Source of the DNA: an uncultured Pelagibacteraceae bacterium | GTDB lineage: Bacteria; Pseudomonadota; Alphaproteobacteria; Pelagibacterales; Pelagibacteraceae | Direction: 5' to 3' | DNA: 37,349 nt | Assembly (NCBI GenBank): GCA_902528135.1 | Contig: CABZRS010000010.1 | Location: forward strand, 1 to 37,349 | The notes under the pieces: model-generated | Databases searched by the model: none | What the model saw: only the letters and a program-made list of their open reading frames with translations | Told to the model about the DNA's origin: nothing | Program-made: the position numbers and the translations under genes | Part shown: positions 36,656 through 37,349 of the stretch, piece by piece | How the letters are laid out: every line of letters starts with the position of its first letter | How positions within the stretch are numbered: the stretch's first letter is position 1

Positions 36656-37300
36656 ATGATTAACAATAAAAATAAAATCGTAAACCTTAACTTACATAAT
36701 CAAACTGATAGAGTTTTAGACTTTAGTGACTTTCAAAAACAAACTATACAATTTGATATTGATAAGCTTCAAGGTGCTTATAATCAAATCACAAAAATTA
36801 AAAAATTTGATGATGGAGGTGGTGTAACTAACTTTGGTGCAATTTCTTTAACACAAATACCAGGAGACCCAGACTCAATAAAAGGTAGTAAAGCTCGAGG
36901 TGTTTATTGGACTAAACCAGATAAATCTGGAAAAGAAGTTTCAAGAGATGTGGATATAGATGAGTCTAAATATAATGAATTCATAAGAGATTATGAAAAT
37001 ACTTATTTTAAAGAAGTTTATGATGTTATTTCATCAAAATATAAATTAGGCAGAGTTAGAATTTTATTAAAAGAACCAAGATCTACATTAAGCTGGCATA
37101 GAGATCCAGAACCTAGATTGCATATACCAATTATAACAAATCCTGGATGCTTGATGGTTATTGATAATGTAGCTAAGCATATGCCTGCTGATGGATCAGT
37201 TTGGGTTACTAACAATACAAAATATCATAATGCATTTAATGGTGGAGAAGAAAATAGAATACACCTAGTTGCATGTGTTTTAGATTATAAATTTAATTAA
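36656..37300 (+). CDS. Aspartyl/asparaginyl beta-hydroxylase-like 2-oxoglutarate/Fe(II) oxygenase
   Basis: I recognise the fold class but not the substrate. The 214-aa protein has a double-stranded beta-helix pattern. SWHRDPEPRLHIPI (147-160) gives His148 and Asp150 as iron ligands with His156 nearby. HNAFNGGEENRIHLV (191-205) gives His191 as the third ligand and Arg201 as the likely 2-oxoglutarate contact. This resembles the Asp/Asn beta-hydroxylase family (PF05118), which is common in marine bacteria and phages. It faces hemB across 68 bases and is followed at once by rpiB. A soluble cytoplasmic enzyme is likely; no signal peptide is seen. Confidence 0.72.
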   Translation: MINNKNKIVNLNLHNQTDRVLDFSDFQKQTIQFDIDKLQGAYNQITKIKKFDDGGGVTNFGAISLTQIPGDPDSIKGSKARGVYWTKPDKSGKEVSRDVDIDESKYNEFIRDYENTYFKEVYDVISSKYKLGRVRILLKEPRSTLSWHRDPEPRLHIPIITNPGCLMVIDNVAKHMPADGSVWVTNNTKYHNAFNGGEENRIHLVACVLDYKFN

Positions 37301-37301
37301 T

Positions 37302-37349
37302 TTGAAAAAAATTTATATCGCATCTGATCACGCTGGATTTAATTTAAAA
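37302..37349 (+). CDS. rpiB: Ribose-5-phosphate isomerase B, N-terminal fragment
   Basis: From a TTG start at 37302 the peptide reads KKIYIASDHAGFNLK (after the initiator Met), the unmistakable N-terminus of RpiB, which interconverts ribose-5-phosphate and ribulose-5-phosphate. Asp and His of SDHAG are active-site residues of the family. It is cut by the window edge after 16 codons. It begins one base after the stop of the hydroxylase-like gene. The TTG start is inferred because there is no ATG between that stop and the conserved sequence. Confidence 0.8.
   Translation, partial: MKKIYIASDHAGFNLK

Noticed and set aside
1-37349. Mobile elements, prophage, CRISPR, defence island or biosynthetic cluster
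   Set aside because: No transposase, integrase, phage, Cas, restriction or synthase-type gene is seen; no long direct repeats were noticed by eye. Composition looks even throughout.

Overview
This window looks like a piece of a streamlined marine alphaproteobacterial chromosome, most likely SAR11 (Pelagibacterales). The DNA is strongly AT-rich by eye, the genes are almost back to back, and many overlap. The genes are full of Lys, Ile and Asn codons. The run rel-pyrE-pdxJ-acpS-lepB-rnc-recO, the pyrB/pyrC-like pair and the soxBDAG operon all fit that group. TGA is used as a stop, so the standard bacterial code applies. The taxon is inferred from gene content and composition; no database was searched.

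Layout: (1) 1-3269 (+): the end of a ribosomal protein operon (S13, S11, RNA polymerase alpha, L17), followed by an RluC/RluD-type pseudouridine synthase. (2) 3259-8280: short units of alternating strand: lipB (-), mgtE (+), panC (-), then galU-ugd (+), which make UDP-glucose and UDP-glucuronate. (3) 8281-14645 (-): read from ruvX through pyrB, a dihydroorotase-like pyrC, plsY and topA to a RidA-family gene. (4) 14696-20883 (+): gatCAB for indirect aminoacylation of tRNA-Gln/Asn, an O-methyltransferase, trhO and a MATE exporter. (5) 20845-25914 (-): soxBDAG, heterotetrameric sarcosine oxidase, which yields glycine and one-carbon units. (6) 25979-26069 (+): tRNA-Ser(GCU), followed by a periplasmic lytic transglycosylase (-). 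(7) 28285-35606 (+): a ten-gene run, dapA-smpB-folK-rel-pyrE-pdxJ-acpS-lepB-rnc-recO, joined mostly by overlapping starts and stops. (8) 35607-36587 hemB (-), then a 2-oxoglutarate/Fe(II) hydroxylase-like gene (+) and the first codons of rpiB at the right edge.

I see no mobile element, prophage, CRISPR array, restriction or defence island, and no intrinsic terminator. No gene-free stretch reaches 300 bases; the longest spacers are about 65-70 bases. Nearly everything is core metabolism and information processing, and I do not see a clearly new multi-gene system.

The best leads are subtler. The dihydroorotase-like protein has lost its HxH metal motif. The Rel protein jumps from TGS to ACT without the usual helical and CC/zinc-finger region. 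era and rpoZ are absent from the places where I would expect them. All six convergent gene junctions have one base or less between the genes. galU carries long poly-A tracts, and a 14-bp perfect palindrome lies between soxB and the tRNA gene.
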